Shown in pieces: positions 12,922 to 24,073 of a DNA stretch of 64,000 bases. The translations under genes were made by a program, and so were the position numbers. This DNA is from Przewalskia tangutica (Eukaryota; Streptophyta; Magnoliopsida; Solanales; Solanaceae): positions 64,633,593 to 64,697,592 of the forward strand of contig CM056738.1 in assembly GCA_029844215.1 (NCBI GenBank), read 5' to 3'. Numbering within the stretch: the stretch's first letter is position 1; each line of letters opens with the position of its first letter. Under the pieces are notes generated by a model. That model ran no database searches. It had not been told where the DNA came from and saw only the letters and a list, made by a program, of their open reading frames with translations.

Positions 12922-13567
12922 GAGCATACCTTGCCAATGAATTAAACTGTAAGCTATATTCTCGTACACTCATGCTGCCCTATTCAAGACGTGGGAATCT
13001 GTCCTACCTGGCTCGTCGAAGCGTGACTGACAGAAAATGTTGTAGGAAGGCCTCTGATTTTCTATCCTGCTAGTGGAGCACGAGGTCCCCTATATTTCTC
13101 CCATGTCTCATACCAAGACACCGCAACATCCCGCAGTCTATAAGAAGCAAACTTTATTAACACAATATCAGTATCATCCATCACATGCAAGGTACATTGT
13201 ATCTGATCTAGAAAATTTTGTGGGTCCGTATTCAGGTCTGATCCTGTGAATACTGGAGAGTCTAGATTAATGAAATCTCTAGCTCTCACGCTAGTAGCTC
13301 TATCAGAAGGACTAAAAACCCGGAGTCGGGCCTGAGCGGCCACAAATCGCGTCAATAACTACAGAACACTTTGCATATCAAGATCCATATATAGAGTATC
13401 AAATGGAGAAACTGGGGCTACTACAACTCCACTAATCTCCTCCGCTGGTGGTGAACTGGTGGAATCATACTCTGGCCCTCAATAGGGGGTGGCAATCAGC
13501 TAGTACCTTCGCCTGCAGCTGTATCTAATGCTCTCACACTCTTGAACTTCTTCCTTGCAGTAGGCAT
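12922..13567 (-). pseudogene. gag: Decayed gag of the older element RT-C
   Basis: A start codon at 13567 on the minus strand opens MPTARKKFKSVRALD, a typical Ty3/gypsy gag start. A longer open piece (13355-13062) holds the gag core with FLDQIQ, ASYRLRDVA and WYETW. Towards 12922 the frame shifts and a stretch reading MSVREYSLQFNSLARYA can be followed up to the RT-B border. Stops occur, one at a TGA where relatives have arginine, which fits C-to-T decay at a CpG. RT-B inserted inside this gene, so the zinc knuckle and pol are not present here. It is older than the elements around it. Confidence 0.75.
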
Positions 13568-13761
13568 TGCTGGAATCATAAACACGAGATGAATTAGGAG
13601 TGAAATGCTTATAACTCATCCCTACTGCATGATTTATAACATGAAAGAATGGAAATCATCCCTAAATGTCAGGCAACCTCCTGCTTATAAGTATGGTGCA
13701 TAACATACCTATAAACAAGACTCTAATAGACACGACTTGTAGACTCTCTAGGACAGACATG
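13568..13761 (-). other. RT-C leader between primer site and gag
   Basis: About 195 bases of untranslated leader between the gag start and the primer site. I see no clear copy of the GTGCAC hairpin found in the other families. Confidence 0.5.
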
Positions 13762-13773
13762 CTCTCATACCAA
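13762..13773 (-). promoter_or_regulatory. Primer binding site of RT-C
   Basis: TGGTATGAGAGC on the minus strand, four bases from the LTR end; one base differs from the initiator tRNA-Met site TGGTATCAGAGC. Confidence 0.7.
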
Positions 13774-13777
13774 GTTT

Positions 13778-14050
13778 GTCATAACCCAAATCATAGGGCC
13801 GCAACGGGCACCCGAACCTTACCCGCCAGGTAACACCAGTCATACATTATCAACACCTAATCATAATTAAATACGGACTAAGCCGAAAAAAGACTATGTA
13901 AAATCATATAACCAACTTATATATATATATATATATATATACATCCCGAAGGACGACAAAGTCATACAAGACTACTACATGTAACACACCTGTCTACAAG
14001 CCTCTAAGAAAGTACATGACATCAAGGGTCGGGACAGGGCCTTGTCATAC
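13778..14050 (-). repeat. RT-C 5' LTR, 3' end only
   Basis: On the minus strand it ends GGGTTATGACA next to the primer site. Only about 270 bases remain before RT-D interrupts it at 14051. The bases CATAC at 14046-14050 would be the target duplication of that insertion. It contains a TA dinucleotide run. Confidence 0.65.
13918..13941. repeat. (TA)n microsatellite
   Basis: Twelve TA units inside the RT-C LTR fragment. Confidence 0.95.
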
Positions 14051-14267
14051 TGTTACACCCCGTAATTCCAGGGCATATAAGTGAGAAAATGTGTCTTTGT
14101 GAATTTCAGTGCACAAGATCATGATACAAAGAACAGACATCGGTCTGAAACTTGAGAGCCGCAGAATTCGAACCGCGATGTCATTCTCGCGATGCGGTGC
14201 TGATGCGGGAATTTCCAAATCAGATATTTTAAGAAGGGAAAGACAAGTGGACAAGTGGGTCCCCCTC
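14051..14267 (+). repeat. RT-D: 5' end of a plus-strand LTR
   Basis: Starts TGTTACACCCCGTAATTCCAG, an LTR start of the same superfamily, preceded by CATAC. Only 217 bases remain; the rest is interrupted by RT-E. Confidence 0.6.
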
Positions 14268-14516
14268 TGTCACGCCCCGAACCTCAGGCCCGCGACTGGT
14301 GCCCTACTTGGGCACCCTTTTATTTACACTACTCAAATAAACTGCGGAAGGTAAATGACAGTCAAATTTTTCTTAAACAAAGGCAAAGTCGATAAGGCTT
14401 CCACCATAACATATATTACACCTGAATGAGTCTACACTATACAACAATGTAAATACAACTCTAGCCAGTCCAACCCACATATGAATACATACCTCTAAGA
14501 ATTTGGACAGTAAACT
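14268..14516 (-). repeat. RT-E: 3' end of a minus-strand LTR
   Basis: Starts TGTCACGCCCCG, the reverse complement of an LTR end, and runs 249 bases to the start of RT-F. Bases AAACT at 14512-14516 would be the left target duplication of RT-F. The other end is not seen. Confidence 0.6.
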
Positions 14517-15075
14517 TGTTACACCCCGTAGTTCAGGTCATACATATGAGAGCGTACGAAAGGGAGTAAGAATTAAATTTTTTCGAAAGATAGGACGACA
14601 GATTGTTTCGTACGGTTTTAGTCAAATTTGAGGCGGGTTAGGACCTATTACATTGAGAGTTTCCAGGTGTTTCAAAGGACTAGTGCGTAACTCGTTGAGT
14701 CTAGTTTCCAACGCAACCAACTGTTCGCCGATAGGACATCGGAGTAGAAAGTTATGGGAGTTACAAGTTCAGTGCGCAGTCGGACAAAAAAGTATTTCGG
14801 TTGGGAGCCACAGGGCCGTGGCGCCGGATGCAGGGCCGCGGCGCCAAACGTTCTGAGTGGTCGCTGAAGTTGCAGCACCGCGGCGCCGGGAGGCAGGGCC
14901 GCAGCGCCGGAAGTTCTGAAAGGTGGAGGATGTTTCAGAGCCGCGGCGCCGACTGCAGGGCCGCGGAGCCGAGGCGGGTTCTGCGAAGTTGAGTGGGGAT
15001 TTCTGCACTGTTTTGTTTTAAAAGAGGTCATGGGTGGGTGACAAGTGTCCCCCCCCCATCTGATTTTGCATGTCC

Positions 15076-15106
15076 TTTATATTGACCAAGTCTTGAAGAC
15101 TTGGTC
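15076..15106 (+). promoter_or_regulatory. TATA-like site and 23-base palindrome, RT-F LTR 1
   Basis: TTTATATTG is followed directly by GACCAAGTCTT-G-AAGACTTGGTC (15084-15106), 11-base arms around one base. The same arrangement is intact in LTR 2 (19292-19322) and in the RT-I LTR (41590-41619). Placed just after a TATA box, the palindrome would sit at or before the RNA start. Confidence 0.6.
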
Positions 15107-17010
15107 ATCTTTCAAATCCTTCTCTCTCTCTAAGCTAAAGCTCTCACTTCTCTCTAGAATTCCAAGAGGAATTCAAAGCTTAAGGAAAATCTGAAAAGTT
15201 AGGACAAAAAGGAAGCTTGTGGCTAGCTTGTAGGAGTTATTGTGGTGGTGTTTTTGGAAAGGAAGCTAGCAAAACTTGTGGGGATAATTTGGCTAAAGCT
15301 CTAAGGTAACAATTCTTTTCTTGTAGCTAGTTTTAATGTTGCATGTGAAGAAGAAAGGTCTTGGAGTTGAAAATATTGCTCTTAGAAGAATTGCATGTAA
15401 GACATATGATTTGGATTTGAAGGAATTGAATAAGGTTATGATGTAAGCATGTTGTAGCCTAAGAACTACCTTAAACTTGTTAAGTTAGTTGTTGTACCTT
15501 ATGGGGCAGAATTTTACACACCCAAGTTTAGGTGTGTAATCCCCTTGTATTGATTAGATTGTTGGGCCTTAAATGTGGCGTTTGGATGTTAAAATTGGCC
15601 TTGAGAAAGGTGGCAAAGTATGTAGAAACAAAGGAAATGCTGCCCGTTTTTCCATAGGATTTAGTAACGATGCACTTGGAATATTCTATGTTGAAGCTAG
15701 AGGTTAATAAACGTATTATGGTCACTATAGGTTGAAGTACTACGGGTAGCGTATTCTACTTGAAGGGTGGAAAGGCTAGCAAGGTTATAGTACTTTGGAG
15801 CATTTTGCTAATTGTCGGTAATCATCGCGAGGTATGTGGAAACTTTCTTATCTCTTGAGCATGAGTAGTTGTAACTATATAGTACGGTGAGCGTCGTTAT
15901 TTCAATGAAGTAAATCCCTTTGTTATACTTGACTTGTTTTAAGAAAATGTCTAAGTTGGTTGGGTTAAGGAGTTAACCCACTTGTTCTTAAGGAATGGTT
16001 TATTCTAAATAAAGTAGACAAGGATTTCTTGGCATGGAAAATTATAGAATACTTGGTGTAGAAGTATTTTGAAAATTGTGTAAATTGATTTGAAGTATAA
16101 GCCTCTTGGTTAATAAAAGAACGAAATTGTTTGAGATATAAGGAGTTATAACGGCTTTATGGGAAGTTAGTTATAACGGCCTTATGAAAGGATAAGAATG
16201 GTTTGTTGATTTTAAAGGTTAAGAGACTTGACTTATAATTGATTTGATATGAAAGGTGAAGAACTTGAATGGTGTTAGAAAAGTTGTGAAACCTCATTCG
16301 TGAGTAATGCGTACTTGGTTTTTAAAAGTATAATGTTATACTGATTCCGGTAATGGGGATGAGTATCGAACAAGCCACTGCAGCGTTAATAAAGGAAAAT
16401 ATAATGACAAATAATTAACTTAAAACAAGTAGAATCTTCCATCTGCATAGAAGCTAAGATAAGACAAAATTGTATTACATTTTCTAGATCATGGGTACTT
16501 TAATAAGATCACTATAAACAAGTCGCGGTTTTCTTAAATTCCAAAGTAAGGAACTTGATTTATAAAAGAGAGAGACTTGAGAATTTGAAGATTTATATGA
16601 AAATGAGTCATTTCTTAAAAGGTTAGAAGTATGTGGTACTTGGGTTGAATTCCCGGATTTTCTTTTAAGTGACATGTTAGTACCTTAAGTAAACTAAAAT
16701 GAGAGGATATGTTAATAATGTTAATGAGAAGTTAGAGGATTTCTTAACTTGCTTATGTTATGATAAGCCGGTAGCGCTTATGTTATGTGTGATAGCCGGT
16801 TGTGCTAGGTTATTTATTCTTACGGGGCAGCCCCTGGGTTATTCTTGTTACTTCCCCGGGACATACTGACACGTTGGGTGGCCCACGGGTATGCTCCCAC
16901 TAAGGGGTTATTCTTGTTATTTCCTTTGGACATCACGTCGATGGATGGTCCACGGGTATGCGTCCATTAGGATGGTTTACTACTTATGCCATGGATTTGC
17001 TACGCATGAT

Positions 17011-17215
17011 GCGAGTGCGGCGATGGTACTCATGCGGGTCCACAGGATCCATGCGGGTGAAATAGTCCCATGCGAGTGCGGCGATGGTACTCATGCGGGT
17101 CCACAGGATCCATGCGGGTGAAATAGTCCCATGCGAGTGCGGCGATGGTACTCATGCGGGTCCACAGGATCCATGCGGGTGAAATAGTCTCATGCGGGTG
17201 AAATAGTCCCAGGAG
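17011..17215. repeat. 61-bp tandem repeat in RT-F LTR 1
   Basis: Units starting GCGAGTGCGGCGATGG at 17011, 17072 and 17133, with the sub-motif ATGCGGGTGAAATAGTC also repeated at the end. Not a gene; open frames across it follow from the repetition. Confidence 0.9.
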
Positions 17216-17850
17216 TAGGAGTGTTTAATGATACTGCGGGCAGGTGACCTGGCTTTGATCATGAGCTTCCTATTTTCATGCAGTACGGTATATACTTGAT
17301 ATTCTCATTGTTAGTAAGGCACATTGTAATGTAATTTGATTTTTATCCATGACTCCAGCTTATTTTAGACATATGATATTATTCCAGTATTTTTTTCCAG
17401 TTTTGCATACTTGGTACTGTTATCGACCTCGCCCGGAGGCTGCGTTCATGCCGCAGGTTGAGATACGTAGCTTGTTGATCCGCACTCTTAGGATCACTGT
17501 TCAGTTCTTGGAAAACTCAATTTCTCCGGAGGCTTCGTCTTTTGGTAAGGTTCCCTGAGGTTGTAGACTTTTGTACATTCAGGGGGTATGGCGGGGCCCT
17601 ATCCCCTCACAGTTGTTACTCTTAGAGGTCTGTAGTCACGTTTGTGGTTTGGGCTGTAAAGACATAGTTGTACTGTTTTACTTTCGTTCAAGTATATTAT
17701 ATGGAAGGCGGCCTTCTCGGCTAACCAGTGATGTTCACTATCTTCAGTTTTATGTGTTATGTATGTTCCGCTGCTTTTCTCTGATGTATAAATGACGGGG
17801 TGCCCCGTTAGGGCATCAGTCGCGGCCCCGGGGTCGGGTCATGACAAAAG

Positions 17851-17862
17851 TGGTATCAGAGC
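17851..17862 (+). promoter_or_regulatory. Primer binding site of RT-F, copy 1
   Basis: TGGTATCAGAGC, an exact match to the site for initiator tRNA-Met, four bases after the LTR end. Confidence 0.9.
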
Positions 17863-17908
17863 AGTTAGTCCTCAGAAAGTGTCTACAGACCGTGTCTAGT
17901 AGAGTCTT

Positions 17909-17942
17909 GATTATCGGTGTGTTGTGCACCACATCTATAATC
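17909..17942 (+). other. Leader hairpin with GTGCAC loop (RT-F copy 1)
   Basis: Outer stem GATTAT/ATAATC, inner stem including TGTG/CACA, loop TTGTGCAC. It lies 46 bases after the primer site. Position 9/26 is G-T here, which is a wobble pair in RNA. Confidence 0.65.
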
Positions 17943-18709
17943 AGGAGGCTGCAGGACATTTAGGATTGGTTTCCATTCTTCTCACTCTAAGATCGTGCGA
18001 TAGAGCTGTGTGTGGTTAGGGTCGTCTCTCCCTAACGAGTTATATTGATTGCAGCCACGAGAAAGGTAGAAGTGACCCAGGAAGAACTATTTGGATTGCG
18101 TATCCAGGTTAGTAATGATGGTAGTATAGTGGGTATTGTGACATGCAGCTATACAGAATTATGTATGAGGGTCAGACGCGTGTTGCCTAGAATGATATTG
18201 GAATACCAAGGATTGGTAAGGACTAATTAGATACCGGGAAGGTATGGAACGGTTTAATGAACTCTCATCAAGGTTTTACGTACTAATTTGGGATAATTAG
18301 GAGATGATGAGTTGTCTGAGAAGGTAATGGACCCTTAAGAAGTTTAATTAAGAGACATAATGGGAGACTATGTTTGTAAATTAAGCTACGTGGTATGCTT
18401 AAGAGGGTAGTACAGATGAGATCCGGGTGGAGTAAGTGATAGGATTATTGTATGATTTACTGTCATGAACGGAGGATATTGACACTATGTACATGTGGTA
18501 GAATAAGTTGGTAAATACGAACGGGCAATTCTGTTAGGCCGTGAACGGGAGTAAGTGGTAATGGTTCATATTTAGGGGTTCGCTTCCTGTTTGACCTACA
18601 ATGAATGGGTATGCGTGTGCGATATCTTAGGGTCATAAGTGGCATTATAAGGTCTCATTAAGCGTGAGGTACGAGGAGGTACCGAGGAATAGTAGATTGG
18701 TTCCAAAAG

Positions 18710-18745
18710 AACATTCGGGGACGAATGTTTCTAAGGGGGGGAGAA
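18710..18745 (+). promoter_or_regulatory. Palindrome and polypurine tract, RT-F copy 1
   Basis: Arms AACATTCG and CGAATGTT around GGGA (18710-18729), then AAGGGGGGGAGAA (18733-18745) abutting LTR 2. Confidence 0.75.
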
Positions 18746-19291
18746 TGTTACACCCCGTAGTTCAGGTCATGCGTATGAGAGCGTACGAAAGGGAGTAAGA
18801 CTTCAATTTATTCGAAAGATAGGATGACGGATTGTTTCGGACGGTTTTAGCCAACTGTGAGGTGGGTTAGGACCCGTTACATTGAGAGTTTCCAGGTGTT
18901 TTAAAGGCCTAGTGCGTAGTTCGTTAAGTCTAGTTTCCAACGCAACCAACCGTTCGCCGATAGGACATCAGAGTAGAAAGTTATGGGAGTTACAAGTTCA
19001 GTGCGCAGTCGAACATAAAAGTATTTCGGTTGGGAGCCACAGGGCCGCGGCGCCGGATGCAGGGCCGCGACGCCAATCGTTCTGTGTGGTCGCTGAAGTT
19101 GCAGTGCCGCGGCGCGGAAAGCGAGGGCGCGGCGGCGGAAGTTCGAAGGTGGCGGATGTTTGGCGCGGCCATTGCGAGGCAGCGGCGTCGAGGCGGGTTC
19201 TGCGAAGTTGAGTGGGGATTTCTGTACTGTTTTGTTTTAAAGAGGTCATGGGTGGGTGACAAGTGTCCCCCCCATCTGATTTTGCATGTCC

Positions 19292-19322
19292 TTTATATTG
19301 ACCAAGTCTTGAAGACTTGGTC
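19292..19322 (+). promoter_or_regulatory. TATA-like site and palindrome, RT-F LTR 2
   Basis: TTTATATTG followed by the same 23-base palindrome as in LTR 1 (19300-19322). Confidence 0.6.
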
Positions 19323-21229
19323 ATCTTTCAAATCCTTCTCTCTCTCTAAGCTAAAGCTCTCACTTCTCTCTAGAATTCCAAGAGGAATTCAAAGCTTAAG
19401 GAAAATCTGAAAAGTTAGGACAAGAAGGAAGCTTGTGGCTAGCTTGTAGGAGTTATTGTGGTGGTGTTTTTGGAAAGGAATCTAGCAAAACTTGTGGGGA
19501 TAATTTGGCTAAAGCTCTAAGGTAACAATTCTTTTCTTGTAGCTAGTTTTAATGTTGCATGTGAAGAAGAAAGGTCTTGGAGTTGAAAATATTGCTCTTA
19601 GAAGAATTGCATGTAAGAAATATGATTTGGATTTGAAGGAATTGAATAAGGTTAGGATGTAAGCATGTTGTAGCCTAAGAACTACCTTAAACTTGTTAAG
19701 TTAATTGTTGTACCTTATGGGGCAGAATTTTACACACCCAAGTTTAGGTGTGTAATCCCCTTGTAATGATTAGATTGTTGGGCCTTAAATGTGGCGTTTG
19801 GATGTTAAAATCGGCCTTGAGAAAGGTGGCAAAGTATGTAGAAACAAAGGAAATGCTGCCCGTTTTTCCATAGGATTTAGTAACGATGCACTTGGAATAT
19901 TCTATGTTGAAGCTAGAGGTTAATAAACGTATTATGGTCACTATAGGTTGAAGTACTACGGGTAGCGTATTCTACTTGAAGGGTGAAAAGGCTAGCAAGG
20001 TTATAGTACTTTGGAGCATTTTGCTAATTGTCGGTAATCGTCGCGAGGTATGTGGAAACTTTCTTATCTCTTGAGCATGAGTAGTTGTAACTATATAGTA
20101 TGGTAGACGTACGTGATTTAAATGAAGTAAATCCCTTTGTTATACTTGACTTGTTTTAAGAAAATGTCTAAGTTGGTTGGGTTAAGGAGTTAACCCACTT
20201 GTTCTTAAGGAATGGTTTATTCTAAATAAAGTAGACAAGGATTTCTTGGCATGGAAAATTATAGAATACTTGGTGTAGAAGTATTTTGAAAATTGTGTAA
20301 ATTGATTTGAAGTATAAGCCTCTTGGTTAATAAAAGAACGGAATTGTTTGAGATATAAGGAGTTATAACGGCTTTATGGGAAGTTAGTTATAACGGCCTT
20401 ATGAAAGGATAAGAATGGTTTGTTGATTTTAAAGGTTAAGAGACTTGACTTATAATTGATTTGATATGAAAGGTGAAGAACTTGAATGGTGTTAGAAAAG
20501 TTGTGAAACCTCATTCGTGAGTAATGCGTACTTGGTTTTTAAAAGAATAATGTTATACTGATTCCGGTAATGGGGATGAGTATCGAACAAGCCACTGCAG
20601 CGTTAATAAAGGAAAATGTAATGACAAATAATTAACTTAAAACAAGTAGAATCTTCCATCTGCATAGAAGCTAAGATAAGACAAAATTGCATTACATTTT
20701 CTAGATCATGGGTACTTTAATAAGATCACTATAAATAAGTCGCGGTTTTCTTAAATTCCAAAGTAAGGAACTTGATTTATAAAAGAGAGAAACTTGAGAA
20801 TTTGAAGTTTTTTATGAAAATGAGTCATTTCTTAAAAGGTTAGAAGTACGTGGTACTTGGGTTGAATTCCCGAATTTTCTTTTAAGTGACATGTTAGTGC
20901 CTTAAGTAAACTAAAATGAGAGGATATGTTAATAATGTTAATGAGAAGTTAGGGGATTTCTTAACTTGCTTATGTTATGATAAGCCAGTAGCGCTTATGT
21001 TATGTGTTATAGCCGGTTGTGCTAGGTTATGTATTCTTACGGGGCAGCCCCCGGGTTATTCTTGTTACTTCCCCGGGATATACTGACACGTTGGGTGGCC
21101 CACGGGTATGCTCCCACTAAGGGGTTATTCTTGTTATTTCCTTTGGACATACTGACACGATGGATGGTCCACGGGTATGCGTCCATTAGGATGGTTTACT
21201 ACTTATGCCATGGATTTGCTACGCATGAT

Positions 21230-21449
21230 GCGAGTGCGGCGATGGTACTCATGCGGGTCGACAGGATCCATGCGGGTGAAATAGTCCCATGCGAGTGCGG
21301 CGATGGTACTCATGCGGGTCCACAGGATCCATGCGGGTGAAATAGTCCCATGCGGGTGAAATAGTCCCATGCGAGTGCGGCGATGGTACTCATGCGGGTC
21401 CACAGGATCCATGCGGGTGAAATAGTCTCATGCGGGTGAAATAGTCCCA
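21230..21449. repeat. 61-bp tandem repeat in RT-F LTR 2
   Basis: Unit starts at 21230, 21291 and 21371; the last step is 80 bases because a 19-base sub-unit (GCGGGTGAAATAGTCCCAT) is duplicated. The layout differs from LTR 1, which shows that the repeat changed after the LTRs separated. Confidence 0.88.
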
Positions 21450-21522
21450 GGAGTAGGAGTGTTTAATGATACTGCGGGCAGGTGACCTGGCTTTGATCAT
21501 GAGCTTCCTATTTTCATGCAGT

Positions 21523-21527
21523 ACGGT
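21523..21527. repeat. Target duplication of RT-G, left
   Basis: ACGGT. The right partner at 39554-39558 is ATGGT, one C-to-T change at a CpG. The uninterrupted site in LTR 1 near 17281 reads CAGTACGGTATATAC. Confidence 0.8.
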
Positions 21528-21737
21528 TGTTATACCCCGTATTTCCAGGGTATGTACGTGAGGACGTACGTAGAAATTTGAGCCTTAAAGTTAGGCAAGG
21601 TTCAAAATTGTACATAACTACCAAAAGGAGTCATTTTTCGACGAAACGTTTCCACAACTTTCCTAGGGAAAATTCCGGCTATGTCAATAATATTTTTTGC
21701 GGATTTTTCCGAGAGACGTAACATTTTGGACCAACGG

Positions 21738-21759
21738 GAGGGTGACATGTGTCACCCTC
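21738..21759. promoter_or_regulatory. 22-base palindrome upstream of the RT-G TATA box
   Basis: Arms GAGGGTGACA and TGTCACCCTC around TG, about 180 bases before the TATA box. RT-H carries a related GACACGTGTC plus a longer palindrome in the same part of its LTR. Confidence 0.55.
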
Positions 21760-21939
21760 ACATTGGAAGAGGTTGGACGGCAAAATGGGCTAGCTTGCAC
21801 GTTTTTTGTGTTGAATTTTGGTCAAGGGTTAGGTAGGATATTTTTGTGTAGATGGATAAGGTAGCACATGGTAAATCTTGACCTTACACTTGCTATACAC
21901 TTGGAAGAATCTTGGCCATTGGTTGGCCATTTCTTGACC

Positions 21940-21947
21940 TATAAATA
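21940..21947 (+). promoter_or_regulatory. TATA box of RT-G 5' LTR
   Basis: TATAAATA within GACCTATAAATACCCC. Confidence 0.7.
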
Positions 21948-24073
21948 CCCCTCTAGTTGAAGACTTTCTTCATCCAAAAACTTGAGCAATCTTTCTAAGT
22001 CTCAAATCCTCCCCTCTTCCTTGTGAGTTTTCGTCCACCACCCCCTCCCCCTTTGAGAGCCCTTGGCCGAGAGCCTCCTCCCCTCAGTAGTGTTTAGCAG
22101 TGGGTACCCCTAGCCTAGTTGTCTCGTATAAATACCCCCCTTTTGTGGTATTGAAATACTCTCCAAGTATTGTTATAATGCCCAAATACCTTGGCCCAAA
22201 TACCTTGTAGTATTCCCAAGGTTACACTTATACAAAAGCCCAGAAAATACTATTATACTTCCCTCAGTCACAAAAACGAAACCTAAGTAAATCTTCACCC
22301 GTAGTTGAAGTTATAAGTAGAAGTTGGTTAGAACTTCTAAGGGTTGGTTGAGCGGGCCTGAGCGCACGAGTAGAGCTAAACCTTGCTCAGGATCGACATT
22401 TAAACTCGGATAATTTTGGGCTTATCGAGGTAAACACTCTTGACCTTCTATTGTAATTGGAAATTACATGTTGTTGGAATATATAGTTGAAGTATACTAT
22501 ATATAGAATTGAACATAGTTGTGCGGCAATGTCTTTTGACTTAAGCCTGAATAATACTTACGGCAATGTCTTGCGACTTAAGCTGAATTTAAATAAGAGA
22601 ATCGAATCAGAATTACATAGATCAGACATGAGACTTGTAGCATTCTTGTAGTAGAGAGTTGTACACGTCCGGTTAGGCGTGTAAACCCCCTGGTTGGCTT
22701 GGTAGCGGCCTCGTTAGAGAGGAGATTTACGCTTCATGGGGAGGTGCTGCCGAATTTTCTGTAGAATATTCTACATTGAGATCTAGGATGTTAATAGGCG
22801 CCTTGTGGCCTCTATAGGTTGAAGTACTACGTATGGCGTGATCTACTTGGCTTAAGGAGTAGCCGACGGTTTGAGGTACTTGGAGCATTTTGCTATTAGT
22901 CGATAATCGTCGCGAGGTATGTGAACCTCTTCCTATCTGTTCTAGCATGATATGTGTATAACTATGTAGTACGGTAGACGTACATGTGTTTAATGTATTT
23001 GATTGGTTTGAAACATAAAGTGTTATAACGGCTTTATGGCAAGTTGGTTATAACAACTTTATGTAGGTAAGAAAATGCTTGTGGTTTCAAAGGGTAACTG
23101 ATTTGACTTATAACGGATTTGATGTGTAGTAATACTTGGCTTTGAAAACATAAGAGTTGTACTAGCTTTATGGGAAGTTAGGTATAACGTCTTAAGAGTG
23201 ATAAAAAGAATGGTTTACTGATGTTAGAAGTTAAGAGACTTGATCTTATAAGATAAGAGACTTAACTTAAATGAATTAATATGAGTTTTGTGAAAACCTC
23301 ATTCGTGAGTAATGAGTACTTGGTTTTTAAAAGGAGTAATGTTTCCGATTTGAAATCGAATGAGTATCGACAAACCAACTGCGGCGTTAATAAAGGAAAA
23401 TGTAATGAATAATGAAGTATTATTAAAACCAAGAGAAACCTCCATCTGCATGAAGCTAAGATGAGACAAAATGATATTACATTTCCTAGATCATGGCTGC
23501 TTTAATAAAGATGGTTATAAAATAAACTACTCACACATATGGCATATGTTATTCAATTGTTTTAAAAGAGATTAAGACATTGAACTATGAAACTTTTCTA
23601 AAAAGAGACTTGAGTAATTGGAATTAGGCAAACTGGAACTTTAGGAAAAAGAAAGGCATTGTTATGTCTTAAATTGGTTTAAAACATAAAGTGTTATAAC
23701 AGCTTTATGGGAAGTTAGTTATAACGACTTTATGAAAACAAAAGAAGGGTTTTATCATTGGTTTTAATGTGATAACTTGGCTTTAATAAGAGAAGTGTTT
23801 TGGTTTGCTAAAAATGTGAGTCACTCTATTTTATACTACGGGTATTGGGTGACTTCTATAAAAGGGATGGATCTCTTTAAAAGGAATTTAACGTACGTAG
23901 TACTTTAGGGTTAAAACCCGGACTTTGGCATAAAATGAAAGTACTTTGAGTTGTGTATAACTTGCCTATGCTTGTTGTTGTGAAACTTGCCTATGCTTGT
24001 TGTGATAGCCTTTGTTGTATTTATGTACCCCCGCATCTCTCGATGGAGGGCCGGTGGATTTGTTATGAACGAT

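Larger units (their letters stand above)
14517..17846 (+). repeat. RT-F LTR 1, complete (3330 bp)
   Basis: Starts TGTTACACCCCGTAG and ends GGGTCATGACA, four bases before a perfect primer site. It contains a GC-rich block with GCCGCGGCGCC units (14810-14985), a TATA-like site followed by a palindrome (15076-15106) and a 61-bp tandem repeat (17011 onward). Open frames over the GC-rich block (for example 14672-15031 on the minus strand) are composition artefacts. Confidence 0.9.
17847..18745 (+). other. RT-F interior, copy 1 (no gag or pol)
   Basis: It holds the primer site, leader hairpin, about 700 bases of unrecognised sequence, the palindrome and the purine tract. A 61-codon frame at 18045-18230 is kept in copy 2 (40283-40468) with three amino acid changes, but the two copies are nearly identical throughout, so this says little about coding. 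No domain is recognised. An interior this short is well below any autonomous Ty3/gypsy element. Confidence 0.7.
18746..21527 (+). repeat. RT-F LTR 2, first part
   Basis: Starts TGTTACACCCCGTAGTTCAGG and follows LTR 1 until RT-G interrupts it at 21528; it resumes at 39559. Contains the TATA-like site and palindrome (19292-19322) and the 61-bp tandem repeat (21230-21449). Confidence 0.9.

Noticed and set aside
14672..15031. Overlapping proline/alanine-rich frames on both strands in the GC-rich LTR block (also at 18882-19410)
   Set aside because: Composition effect of GCCGCGGCGCC repeats; frames differ between LTR 1 and LTR 2.
17851..17862. TGGTATCAGAGC as part of a tRNA gene
   Set aside because: It follows an LTR end by four bases and has no tRNA arms around it; it is a primer binding site.
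18045..18230. 61-codon frame kept in both RT-F interiors as a possible gene
   Set aside because: The two interiors are near-identical throughout, so an open frame in both is not evidence of selection; it is mentioned only within the interior entries.
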